A model generated the notes under the pieces. That model was not told where the DNA came from. It did no database searches and saw only the letters and a program-made list of their open reading frames with translations. Below are positions 49,845 through 59,402 of a DNA stretch of 64,000 bases, in pieces; position 1 is the stretch's first letter; every line of letters starts with the position of its first letter. The stretch is from Pogostemon cablin (Eukaryota > Streptophyta > Magnoliopsida > Lamiales > Lamiaceae): the NCBI GenBank assembly GCA_023678885.1, contig JAHCLQ010000822.1, positions 23,160 through 87,159 of the forward strand. Reading direction: 5' to 3'. Both the position numbers and the translations under genes were made by a program.

Positions 49845-50180
49845 CACGAGCCGTGTAGCTAACACGGCCCTGTAAGAGTTGGCCGTGTGGCGACATCTAG
49901 TCACTCAACACGGGCAACTTCAGGTCGTGTCCAGTTGCACGAGTCGAGTCGGGAGCACGAGCCGTGTCGCCAACACGGCCCTGTAAGAAGGTGGTCGTGT
50001 GGCGACATCAGAAGAGCCAACACGACCACACTTGTGCCCGTGTTACAACACACGACTCGTGTTGCAGCACACGAGCCGTGTTGCGTAACACGGCCCTGTA
50101 AGGCGAGGCCGTGCGGCAGCATCAGAAGACACAACACGGCCACCCCGTGGCCGTGTTACAGAGCACGACTCGTGTTGGGT
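49845..50180 (+). promoter_or_regulatory. Triplicated GC-rich repeat in U3 of the 5' LTR
   Basis: aacacggccctgtaag occurs at 49861, 49972 and 50087, about 111 and 115 bp apart. Each copy lies among cacgagccgtgt and gtggcgacat words. ACACGGC and GCCGTGT are reverse complements, so every unit can fold into hairpins. The block lies 50-380 bases upstream of the TATA box, where transcription-factor sites are expected. A regulatory role is inferred from position. The same block is at about 59628-59965 in the 3' LTR. Confidence 0.65.
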
Positions 50181-50227
50181 ACTTTCCTGCAGAAATTTCC
50201 AGATCCTTCTAGAAGCCTCCAAAGGGG

Positions 50228-50235
50228 TATAAATA
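50228..50235 (+). promoter_or_regulatory. TATA box, Athila 5' LTR
   Basis: TATAAATA inside the palindrome ggggtataaatacccc. A transcription start would be expected about 30 bases downstream, near 50260, giving a U3 of about 590 bp. Duplicated at 60011-60018 in the 3' LTR. Confidence 0.75.
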
Positions 50236-51424
50236 CCCCTTTATTTAACAATTGGCAGAAGAATCCGAAATCCTATCATCTACACACACCTCACACACCA
50301 TTTCTTCCATTTCCCACCATCATCTTCATCCACCTTCATCCATTTTGATCCATCTTCATCATCTCCATTAATTCTCCATCAAAACTTCATCCCTTCCATT
50401 GGGTGTGAGAGATCTCAAGGAATCAAGAGCTAGAGGTGGAGATCAAGAAGAATAGAAGATTCTCTTCAAGAAATTGATAGGGAAGAATCCATTCATTTTG
50501 TATTTCTTTAGATCTTAGACTATGGGTAATTGTAATGAATCATTTAATTGTTTTGTTACTTTTACTATGATAGGCTAATCCCTCTAGTGGGATTAGGAAC
50601 ATGAAGAGCATATTAGATTTATATTATCATGTGGATTAAATTGGTTTTTGATTTAATTGATGTTGATTTCTATTCATGGAGTTTAATTGTCTTGATGTTG
50701 TGATAGCATGGTTTGTTATTCATGAATGTTTATTGGTTTAATGGATTGTTGATCAATGGATTATTTGTGGTAATTAAATGCTATCATGATCTTCATGTAT
50801 GTATTGCTTGGAGTGAGACAGAAACGACCCTCTATAGTATTAGGAAGGCATGAATAGACATTGAGTTTGGGTTTGACCGAAAGGATATTTGAATTCAATG
50901 AGGGGAACCAATCCATTCGTTGGCCTTAGTACACAAAAAGGGAGAGTTTAGTCTAACTAGTACCTAGATGGAAGGGGTTAATGTTGGGCTTTGATCTTAA
51001 GTGCTTTTGGGAGTCCAAAATGGATCAACAACCTTTGTAACCCGAAAGGGAGCTTAGGATACAATCGTGATCACCCTTAGTCTACATCAATTGAGTTGAA
51101 TTCCGTTTGCATGATAATATGAATTGAGTGTGCTTGGATGTTTCTAATCCCATGTTTTTTTTCATACTTGAACTTAAGCACCCATTTTCTATTCTTGTCA
51201 TTCTACTTATTTGATATTGTTATTTACTTGTTATTTGTTTTAGTTGTTAATCAATCTCAAAACCCCCGATCATCTTTACAAAAACAACATGAACATGAGC
51301 TCACGTATTTTGCTAGTCTGAACATAACTCCTTATTGGATTGATAATTTTTCTTGGGATATACTACTACAACGATCGAGTATTCTTGCTCGTGAGTGCTA
51401 CACAAAAATAGGCAAACAAGAAAA

Positions 51425-51437
51425 TGGCGCCGTTGCC
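51425..51437 (+). other. Primer-binding site, tRNA-Asp type, Athila
   Basis: TGGCGCCGTTGCC, six bases after the LTR. It matches the first 13 bases of the tRNA-Asp-complementary site typical of Athila elements. The continuation is aaagggga where a direct run of G is usual, an apparent three-base insertion. Confidence 0.85.
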
Positions 51438-51568
51438 AAAGGGGAGTTTGACGGACTAGTCGAGTACTATGTTATTGTTTTAGTTGTTCTTGATAAGGAT
51501 TCTTTTTATTTTCTTTTATTTATTATTTGTGTTTGTGGTCTCACTCTTGGCCTTTTCGTAGGTGTTTT

Positions 51569-54500
51569 ATGATCACAAGATCAAAGGGAAATCAATCGAT
51601 CATTCCTTTGAATTTGGAGATTGAAAGGACCGCACGACAAAGGAAACGAGAGAGGCGTAAAGCTAGAAAAGAAAAAAATATGGAGAATCAACGGGGAGAC
51701 AATGTTAATTATGACCCACCCCAAGATCCTTTACAAGATCAAAGGGGGGTACAAGAAGGAGTGCAAGAGAATCAAGCGGAGATAATGAGGAATGTCTTTG
51801 CTCAAAATCAAGAGTATATGCAATTGCTTGCCAATCAAGAAGCTCAAAGGATATTTCAACAACAAGAGTTGCCAAGGCCTAGAGCAATTCGGGATTACTT
51901 CCAACCGAGAGCCGTACATAATATGGTTCCTCCGGTTCAAGCCAATGATTATGAAATCAAGACCGGATTGATCAACATGGTTAAAGCAAATCAGTTTGGG
52001 GGAGGTCCTCTTGAAGACCCGAACACTCATCTATCTACTTTCTTGGAGGTTGCAAATACCGTCAAGATGAAGGGAGTGTCGGAGGATGCTATTCGGATGA
52101 GGTTGTTCTCTTTCTCTTTAAGAGACAAGGCTAAAGCATGGTACAATACAATTCCTTTGGGAAGTTGTAATACATGGGAAGATCTTGAGCAAAGGTTCCT
52201 AAACAAGTACTTTCCTCCTTCAAAGACGCTCCAATTGAAAAGCCTTATCACTCAATTTAGGCAACTTCCGGATGAAAATTTTTATGAAGCATGGGAACGC
52301 TACAAAGAGATGCTCCGAAAGTGTCCTCAACACGATTTTCATGAGAATCAACAAGTGGCTTTCTTTTACCAAGGGTTGAATCAACAAAATCGGATGCATG
52401 TAGATGCCTCATCCGGAGGGTCTATATTTGGAGTGGATGCTATGAAAGCTATGGATATTTTTGAAGACATTGCAATGAATGCTTATCAATGGCCTTCCGA
52501 GCGAGTAATGGGAGGTTATGCATTTGGAAAGGTAGCTCAAGTGGAGAGTGTGAACAAAGTGAAGAGTGATATGTTCCAAAGTGAAGGCATGAAGGAATTT
52601 AATGAGAGCATTCAAGCTTTAACAAAGCAATTGAATTTGATTACTCAAGGAGTAAGTCAAGGGGGAAGCACAAGTGCTATTGTGAATGATGAGAGCCATG
52701 TTATGCAAAGTATAGAGGATGTTGCCTACTTAGATAGGAGAAATTACCAAGGGAATTTCCAAGGTAATTATCCTTCTAATCAAGGTAATTTTCAAAGAGG
52801 ATATCAAGGACAAGCTCGGGGAAGCAATTTCAATCAATCAAGTGGAAATTATCAAGCTCCGAGGAAGCATGAAAATCTTTCTTACTCTAATCCTCAAGCC
52901 GCCGTGTCATATCCTCCGGGATTCGATCCGAGTGCTAAACCACCAAATGGAGAGGGGAAAGCATCGGTTGAAGAGACATTGCTAACATTCATGAAAAAGA
53001 TGGAGGCTAGAATGGAGGAAAATGAGAAGAAATCCGACAATAGGATGAGAGCTTTTGAGTATCAAATGGGTCAAATTGCTTCTTCCGTGGGATCTCAACA
53101 CCAACAAGGAAAGTTTCCATCTACCACGGTAACCAATCCTAAAGAAGATTGCAAAGCTATCACTCTTAGAAGTGGAAAAGAGTATGAGGAACCTCCTATG
53201 CCTAAAGAAGATAGTATTGTCATTGAAAGCAAGGTGGAAGAAGGGTTGGTGCAAGAAGAGATTGAAATGGAGGAAGTAAGCAAGAAAAAAGAAATTGTTG
53301 AGCAAAAGAAAGATGAAGAGAAGATAGAGAGAATTCCAAAGTGGAAAAAGGCAAAGGAGTTAAGGGAAAAGGAAGTTGAAGTTGAAAGAGATAGTTGGGG
53401 AATACCCAAGACTCAAGTACCGGTTCCTTTTCCTCAAAGGTTTTTGAAGAAGGGTTTGGATGAGAGGTTCAAAAAGTTTCTTGAAATCTTCAAGAAGATT
53501 CAAATCAATATGCCTTTCGCCGATGCTTTGGATCAAATGTCTCATTATGCTCGTTTCTTGAAGGACATCATGGGAAAGAAAAGAAGTCTTGTGGACAATG
53601 AAACTGTTAATCTAACCGAAGAGTGTAGTGCCATTCTACAACGGAAACTTCCACAAAAATTGAAGGATCCGGGTAGTTTCATTATACCATGTGAAATTGG
53701 AAAGAACAAGGCTCTTTGTGACCTCGATGCAAGCATTAATCTAATGCCTCTCTCCATATTCAAGAAGCTTGGATTAGGTGAAGTAAAGCCAACTTCCATC
53801 ACACTTCAATTGGCGGATAGATCTATGACACATCCAAAAGGAGTAGTTGAAGATGTGTTGGTAAAAGTTGATAAGTTTGTCTTTCCGGTGGATTTTGTTG
53901 TTTTAGACATGGAGGAGGATGAAAATGTGCCATTAATTTTTGGGAGACCGTTTCTTGCTACCGGGAGAACTCTTATTGATGTCTACAAAGGAGAATTGAA
54001 GTTGAGGGTTAATGATGAGGAAGTGGTATTCTCTCTACACGAGGCCATGCAATATCCAATGAATGATGAAGAATGTAAAAGTGTAGATGTTGTAAAGGGA
54101 AGTGTCGAGGAGAGTTGGCCTTCCATTGTAACCAAGGATCCACTTGAACTTTGCTTGAGCAATTCTTTATCTCTTTCTAATATTTCTACTACTTCTCTTG
54201 ATTTAAATGAAGAATTGATTAATTGTTTGCTTGATCTAGGTGATTGTAGTGAAGCTCAAGAGGTTGCAGCCGCCATCTCAAGGGGAAATGAAAAGTTCTT
54301 ACCACTTAGAGATCCATTCGAGCAAGAAGAGAAAAAGGAAAAGAAGGTGGAGTTGAAGCCTCTACCCGATCATCTTACTTATGCCTACCTTGGTGAAAAT
54401 GAGACTTATCCGGTAATTGTATCATCATCTCTAACTTCTAGTCAACTTGATAAATTGCTTAATGTCCTTAAAGAGCATAAGTCGGCTATTGGTTGGTGTA

Positions 54501-57274
54501 TTGATGATTTGAAGGGAATTAGTCCAACAATTTGCATGCATAAGATAAGACTTGAGGATGAAGGGAAAGCTTGTGTTCAAAACCAAAGAAGACTTAATCC
54601 TATCATGCAAGAAGTGGTAAAAAAAGAGGTTCTTAAGTGGTTAGACTCCGATATGATTTTTCCTATTAGTGATAGCCCCTATGTGAGCCCGTTGCATGTA
54701 GTATCTAAAAAAGGGGGTATGACTATAGTGAAGACCGATAAAGATGAGACCATAGCCACTAGGACGGTGACGGGATGGCGTGTGTGTGTTGATTATAGGA
54801 AGCTTAATGAAAACACACGTAAAGATCATTTCCCCTTACCTTTCTTGGATCAAATGTTGGATAGGTTGGCCGGGTATGAGTTTTATTGCTTTCTTGATGG
54901 ATATTCCGGGTATAACCAAATTCTCATAGCACCCGAAGACCAAGAAAAGACCGCTTTCACTTGTCCTTATGGAATATTTGCTTTTCGAAGATTGCCATTT
55001 GGACTTTGCAATGCACCGGCCACCTTTCAAAGGTGTATGATGGCAATCTTTGAAGGATTAATTGAGAATATAATGGAAGTTTTCATGGATGACTTTTCGG
55101 TGTTTGGTTCTTCTTTTGATAATTGTTTGTCTAACCTTGCTATTGTTTTGAAGCGATGTCAAGACACTAATTTAGTGTTGAATTGGGAGAAGTGCCATTT
55201 CATGGTAAATGATGGCATTGTACTTGGACATCACATCTCTTCAAAGGGATTGCAAGTTGACCGAGCCAAAGTTGTTGCTATAGAGAAGCTTCCACCGCCA
55301 ACAAATGAGAAGGGAGTACGATCGTTCCTTGGTCATGCTGGGTTCTATCGTAGATTCATCAAGGATTTTTCTTCATTTTCTAAACCTCTATCTCATCTCC
55401 TTGAAAAAGATGTGCCATTTAAGTTTGATGATAATTGTTTAAATGCTTTTCAGGTGCTAAAGGAAGCTTTGATTTCATCACCCATCTTGATCACCCCCGA
55501 TTGGAAGGAACCATTTATATTGATGTGTGATGCAAGTGACGTAGCTCTTGGAGTGGTTTTGGGGCAATTAAGAGAGAAAAAATTCCGAGCCATTTACTAT
55601 GCAAGCAAGACATTTGATGCGGCTCAAAGGAACTACACTACTACCGAAAAAGAGTTCTTGGCGGTAGTATACGCATTTGATAAGTTTCGTGCTTATTTGG
55701 TAGGAACGAAAACTATTGTATACACCGACCATGCCGCTATCAAGTATCTCATGGCAAAGAAGGATGCAAAGCCAAGGGTGATAAGATGGGTACTACTTCT
55801 TCAAGAATTTGATATTGAAGTGAGAGATAAGAAGGGCACGGAGAATGTGATAGCCGACCATCTTTCAAGGTTAGAGTCGAGGGAGCATTGTGAAGGTACT
55901 TATGAGTTAATCAAAGAGGTTTTTCCCGATGAAGAAATCTTGGAGTGTGATTGCTATCAAATTGAGGCTTTAGTGGAGAAAGAAGGAAGTCCGTGGTATG
56001 CGGACTATGTGAATTACTTGGCTATTGGAAGGAGGCCTTATGAGCTTAATAAGTATCAATCCAAGAAGTTCTTTCATGATGTTAAAAGTTACTTGTGGGA
56101 TGATCCATTCTTATACAAGATGTGCAATGATTCTCTTGTGCGAAGATGTGTGCCCGAGGAAGAATGGAATAGTGTGTTGGAGTTTTGCCACTCTTCACCT
56201 AGTGGAGGCCATTTTGGAGCTCAAAAGACCGCTGCAAAAGTCTTACAATCGGGGTTGTATTGGCCATTTTTGTTCAAGAGTTGTAAGAAATTTGTAGAGG
56301 GTTGTGATCGATGTCAAAGGATGGGAGGAATTTCCAAGTGGGATGAGATGCCCCTTAAGAGCTTTCAAGAAGTGGAGATATTTGATGTGTGGGGCATCGA
56401 TTTCATGGGACCATTTCCTCAATCTAATGGATTCCTATACATCCTATTGGCAGTTGACTATGTCTCGAAATGGGTTGAGGCCATACCTTCAAGAACAAGT
56501 GATGCTAGAGTGGTCATGGGGTTTCTAAAGAAGCATATCTTCACAAGATTTGGAGTACCTAGAGTGTTGGTAAGTGATGGGGGTAGTCACTTCATAAATA
56601 AGCTCATGGAGAACATTCTCAAGACTTATGGAGTGAAGCATCGAGTGTCTACTCCGTATCACCCTCAAACGAATGGTCAAGCTGAAATTTCTAATCGACA
56701 AATCAAACAAGTCTTGGAGAAAACAGTGAGTGTGAGTAGAAAGGATTGGTCAAATAAACTTGATGATGCATTGTGGGCCTTTCGAACCGCATTCAAGACC
56801 ACTCTTGGTATGTCTCCTTTTCAAATTGTCTATGGTAAGTCTTGCCATCTTCCGGTGGAGTTAGAGCATAAAGCTTATTGGGCCATTAAGAAGTTGAATT
56901 TTGACATGAAAGCTTCGAAGAAGGTAAGATTCTTACAATTGAATGAGCTTGAGGAATTTAGAGAAAATGCTTATGAAAACTCAAGGATTTTTAAGGAGAA
57001 AACCAAGAGGTGGCATGATGCTCGTTTGAGGAAGAAGAGCTTTGAAAAGGGTGAGAAGGTGTTGGTATTCAATTCTCGACTAAGACTTTTCCCGGGCAAG
57101 TTGAAGTCAAAATGGAGAGGACCTTATGTGGTAAAGGAAGTACTTGATGGGGGAGCTCTAAAGGTTATAGATGAGAACGGGGGAGAGTTCTTGGTCAATG
57201 GTCATCGTGTGAAGCACTATGTGGATCCATCACAAAGGGAGACCCTCTTTGTGGATACTTTATGTGAAAGATGA
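51569..57274 (+). CDS. Athila gag-pol polyprotein (1901 aa)
   Basis: One frame encodes capsid, protease, RT, RNase H and integrase for copying and inserting the element. The frame is open from 51527, but I start at the ATG at 51569 (MITRSKGN) because the 14 codons before it look like leader. Domains: gag core about residues 100-300; N/Q/G-rich stretch 390-430 with no CCHC knuckle; charged K/E-rich segment 538-611; protease near 718 with DLDAS where the family has DLGAS; RT 1040-1250 with FMDD at 1172-1175; RNase H with D1321, E1362, D1387; integrase zinc finger H1541, H1548, C1579, C1582; catalytic D1611, D1670, E1706 (35-residue last spacing); GPY at 1851-1853. No frameshift separates gag and pol. 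It probably makes full-length protein; processing may be impaired by the protease change. Confidence 0.95.
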   Translation: MITRSKGNQSIIPLNLEIERTARQRKRERRKARKEKNMENQRGDNVNYDPPQDPLQDQRGVQEGVQENQAEIMRNVFAQNQEYMQLLANQEAQRIFQQQELPRPRAIRDYFQPRAVHNMVPPVQANDYEIKTGLINMVKANQFGGGPLEDPNTHLSTFLEVANTVKMKGVSEDAIRMRLFSFSLRDKAKAWYNTIPLGSCNTWEDLEQRFLNKYFPPSKTLQLKSLITQFRQLPDENFYEAWERYKEMLRKCPQHDFHENQQVAFFYQGLNQQNRMHVDASSGGSIFGVDAMKAMDIFEDIAMNAYQWPSERVMGGYAFGKVAQVESVNKVKSDMFQSEGMKEFNESIQALTKQLNLITQGVSQGGSTSAIVNDESHVMQSIEDVAYLDRRNYQGNFQGNYPSNQGNFQRGYQGQARGSNFNQSSGNYQAPRKHENLSYSNPQAAVSYPPGFDPSAKPPNGEGKASVEETLLTFMKKMEARMEENEKKSDNRMRAFEYQMGQIASSVGSQHQQGKFPSTTVTNPKEDCKAITLRSGKEYEEPPMPKEDSIVIESKVEEGLVQEEIEMEEVSKKKEIVEQKKDEEKIERIPKWKKAKELREKEVEVERDSWGIPKTQVPVPFPQRFLKKGLDERFKKFLEIFKKIQINMPFADALDQMSHYARFLKDIMGKKRSLVDNETVNLTEECSAILQRKLPQKLKDPGSFIIPCEIGKNKALCDLDASINLMPLSIFKKLGLGEVKPTSITLQLADRSMTHPKGVVEDVLVKVDKFVFPVDFVVLDMEEDENVPLIFGRPFLATGRTLIDVYKGELKLRVNDEEVVFSLHEAMQYPMNDEECKSVDVVKGSVEESWPSIVTKDPLELCLSNSLSLSNISTTSLDLNEELINCLLDLGDCSEAQEVAAAISRGNEKFLPLRDPFEQEEKKEKKVELKPLPDHLTYAYLGENETYPVIVSSSLTSSQLDKLLNVLKEHKSAIGWCIDDLKGISPTICMHKIRLEDEGKACVQNQRRLNPIMQEVVKKEVLKWLDSDMIFPISDSPYVSPLHVVSKKGGMTIVKTDKDETIATRTVTGWRVCVDYRKLNENTRKDHFPLPFLDQMLDRLAGYEFYCFLDGYSGYNQILIAPEDQEKTAFTCPYGIFAFRRLPFGLCNAPATFQRCMMAIFEGLIENIMEVFMDDFSVFGSSFDNCLSNLAIVLKRCQDTNLVLNWEKCHFMVNDGIVLGHHISSKGLQVDRAKVVAIEKLPPPTNEKGVRSFLGHAGFYRRFIKDFSSFSKPLSHLLEKDVPFKFDDNCLNAFQVLKEALISSPILITPDWKEPFILMCDASDVALGVVLGQLREKKFRAIYYASKTFDAAQRNYTTTEKEFLAVVYAFDKFRAYLVGTKTIVYTDHAAIKYLMAKKDAKPRVIRWVLLLQEFDIEVRDKKGTENVIADHLSRLESREHCEGTYELIKEVFPDEEILECDCYQIEALVEKEGSPWYADYVNYLAIGRRPYELNKYQSKKFFHDVKSYLWDDPFLYKMCNDSLVRRCVPEEEWNSVLEFCHSSPSGGHFGAQKTAAKVLQSGLYWPFLFKSCKKFVEGCDRCQRMGGISKWDEMPLKSFQEVEIFDVWGIDFMGPFPQSNGFLYILLAVDYVSKWVEAIPSRTSDARVVMGFLKKHIFTRFGVPRVLVSDGGSHFINKLMENILKTYGVKHRVSTPYHPQTNGQAEISNRQIKQVLEKTVSVSRKDWSNKLDDALWAFRTAFKTTLGMSPFQIVYGKSCHLPVELEHKAYWAIKKLNFDMKASKKVRFLQLNELEEFRENAYENSRIFKEKTKRWHDARLRKKSFEKGEKVLVFNSRLRLFPGKLKSKWRGPYVVKEVLDGGALKVIDENGGEFLVNGHRVKHYVDPSQRETLFVDTLCER

Positions 57275-59388
57275 GCTAAACATTCGTCTAGCTTGAAGAC
57301 GTTAAACTTAGCGCTCGATGGGAGGCACCCCATCACTATCTTTATTGCTTTGTTTTTGTTGTTTTGTATTTTGGCCTTGTAGGTTGATTGTGCTCATGGA
57401 GAAAAATGCATATTGAAGAAAAGAGATATGCTTCATGGATTCAAGTTGACATGTTCCACCATTTGTTGCAAACTTAATTCGTGACTCTTGTCTCGAGTTA
57501 AGTTTGGGGGGTGCTAGTGCGTGGTGGATTTAGCTTGAGTCGTATGGATGCGGTTACTTCTCAACAAGAAGATCATCAATGGAAACTACAAGGGTAAGTC
57601 TCACCACTTTTTGCAAACTTAAGTCTCAACTCTTGTTTCGATTTAAGTTTGGGGGGAGAGTGTGTGGTGTGACTCACCACTTGAGTATGATGTATGATTC
57701 TTGTAAAACTTGGGTAAATTTTAAAATTTTTCTCTCATGAGTATTGGTTTGATTTTGGCATGATTGGTGGTGTTGAAGTGCATGATAGTCCATATTTATA
57801 ATGAAATTGTTGAAATAATGGTGTTTGTTGAGTGCTTGAGCATGAATGAGAGGTATTGGAAGCAAGATGGAGCTTGGAGCTAACGCTTTCCTTACCAAAT
57901 GCCTATTGAGGGAGTACTCTACACCTTATCATTTTATTACTTGAAATGAATTGATTTTGATTGTTGTGACTAGCATGATACTTCATTTGTTATGTTTGTG
58001 GGAGGTTTACTTTCATAAATTAGGATTTCCTTTTCAATAAAGGTTGGGATGAATGTGTGCTTAAGTTTCTTATGGATGATGGTATTTTGTGTTTTTGCAT
58101 ATTTTGTATTTTTGTTGTGTCTTGTTTGTTGAGTCCTTATTTGTATGTTTTGTGTATCTTCATTCTTGTCTTGGGATGTTTGGTGGTTTGTTTAGGGATG
58201 TCGTGAGTCATTTTTGAACATGAGTGATGATATGTTGTGGTGATAAGTGATGACAAATTATGATTAAGAATCTCTACACTTTCAAATTGTGACATGTTTT
58301 ACTTAACTTGTTCAATTTTGATATGAATGTGGTGTAATAAGTTCCTTAAAGTCCGAGCACAAGCTTGTGAGCATTTGAGCCTCAACCATGCATACATGGT
58401 ATTTCTTCATGAGTGGATCGGTTGTGTTTGATAAGTTAGAACTTGCTCAAGGACTATAGGAACGAGCCCGATTAGTAGAGATTGGTGAAATGATCTAAGG
58501 CCATCCTTGTTATTATAGTCATTACCATATATGTTCCCTACCATGGACATTATCCTTAGTTAACCATTTTGAGCCTATAAGCCTATTTCTTGTGAATTTA
58601 GCACATTACAAGCCTTAATTACCCATTCAAGCTTATATATACCTTTGTGTGGGTGATTGAGGAGATGGTAGCTAGAAAGGATTGATTGATTAGCAAAAGA
58701 AGAGAAGGGAATGGTAAACAAGCAAGAAAAAGGATGAAAAGAGCAAAATTAAGAAATGGACATGCAACCTCAAAGCAAGAGAAAGAGTAAAACAACATCA
58801 AAATGCTCAAGTAAACAAAATTCAAAGATAGGAAGCATGCATCAAAAGAAGCTCAATCCAAGGAAAGTTAATGAATAGTGCTTTAGATTGTAAAGATAAG
58901 AAAGGAAGAAAGAAAAGTGGAGAAGTTGAGGAAATTGGCCATCTCTTTGATTACTTACACTTATTGAGTCACTCTTATCCATATACTTCCTACCCTACCA
59001 AAGAGCCTATCATTACATCCTAATTAAAGACCTTTTTGATCATTGATTGAAACTTTGGTGGTTTGTGAATATAGTCCGCGAGCAAGCTTATAGCGAGTCG
59101 AGCCAATTGATTAATGAGTGTGATTTACCCTATTTCAAAAGAGTGTTGAGAGACATCAATATCCATTGTGAGGCTTGGACGTAAAAGGGACTATATTACA
59201 CTTTATTCTCTTTTGATTGAACTTGTTAATTTCTCATGTCATGATTTAAATGTTGTAGGATGACTTAGCATAGTTTGTTGTTATTATTGCTAATGATGTG
59301 TTATTGCTTATGTTCGTTGAGTCTTTTTCTAGATGAAAATTTCTCCTTTTGATTTGTCATTTTCGTTGCTCGGGGACGAGCAACACCT
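57275..59388 (+). other. Athila non-coding region between pol and 3' LTR
   Basis: About 2.1 kb with only short frames (longest around 75 codons, on minus at 57674-57898 and 58619-58825). Some Athila elements carry an env-like gene here; nothing like it is readable. The first 400 bases hold an imperfect duplication of about 145 bp: ttgcaaactta occurs at 57466 and 57611, each followed by a G-run tract (57499-57511 and 57644-57656) identical to the true polypurine tract. Confidence 0.75.
59365..59384 (+). promoter_or_regulatory. Hairpin just upstream of the Athila polypurine tract
   Basis: GTTGCTC (59365-59371) and GAGCAAC (59378-59384) form a perfect 7-bp stem around the loop ggggac. It lies five bases before the polypurine tract. 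I recall a similar ctcggggacgag hairpin before the tract in other plant gypsy elements, so it is likely conserved. A role in 3' end formation or plus-strand priming is a guess. Confidence 0.6.
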
Positions 59389-59389
59389 T

Positions 59390-59401
59390 AAGTTTGGGGG
59401 G
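59390..59401 (+). other. Polypurine tract, Athila
   Basis: AAGTTTGGGGGG, one base before the 3' LTR (TGATTAG at 59403). Marks the plus-strand priming site. Confidence 0.88.
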
Positions 59402-59402
59402 T

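Larger units (their letters stand above)
49666..51418 (+). repeat. Athila 5' LTR (1753 bp)
   Basis: Starts TGATTAGAGCTATTTTCACC and ends ATAGGCAAACA. Relative to the 3' LTR it lacks about 46 bp near 49740 (attttattggatgc here, attttatatgttatttgg there). The 153-codon frame at 49887-50348 and its reverse shadow lie in GC-rich LTR sequence and are repeated in the 3' LTR. They have no recognisable domain, so I do not call them genes. Confidence 0.93.

Noticed and set aside
49887..50348. 153-codon frame, repeated at 59670-60131, as an accessory gene
   Set aside because: It lies in U3-R of the Athila LTR, runs through the GC-rich repeats and the TATA box, and has no recognisable domain.
51138..51572. 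144-codon frame with hydrophobic stretches before gag
   Set aside because: It spans the LTR end and primer site; retroviral-type leaders are untranslated, and the frame merely overlaps the start of gag.
57275..59400. env-like gene downstream of pol
   Set aside because: Expected in some Athila elements, but no frame exceeds about 75 codons and no signal or membrane protein pattern is readable.
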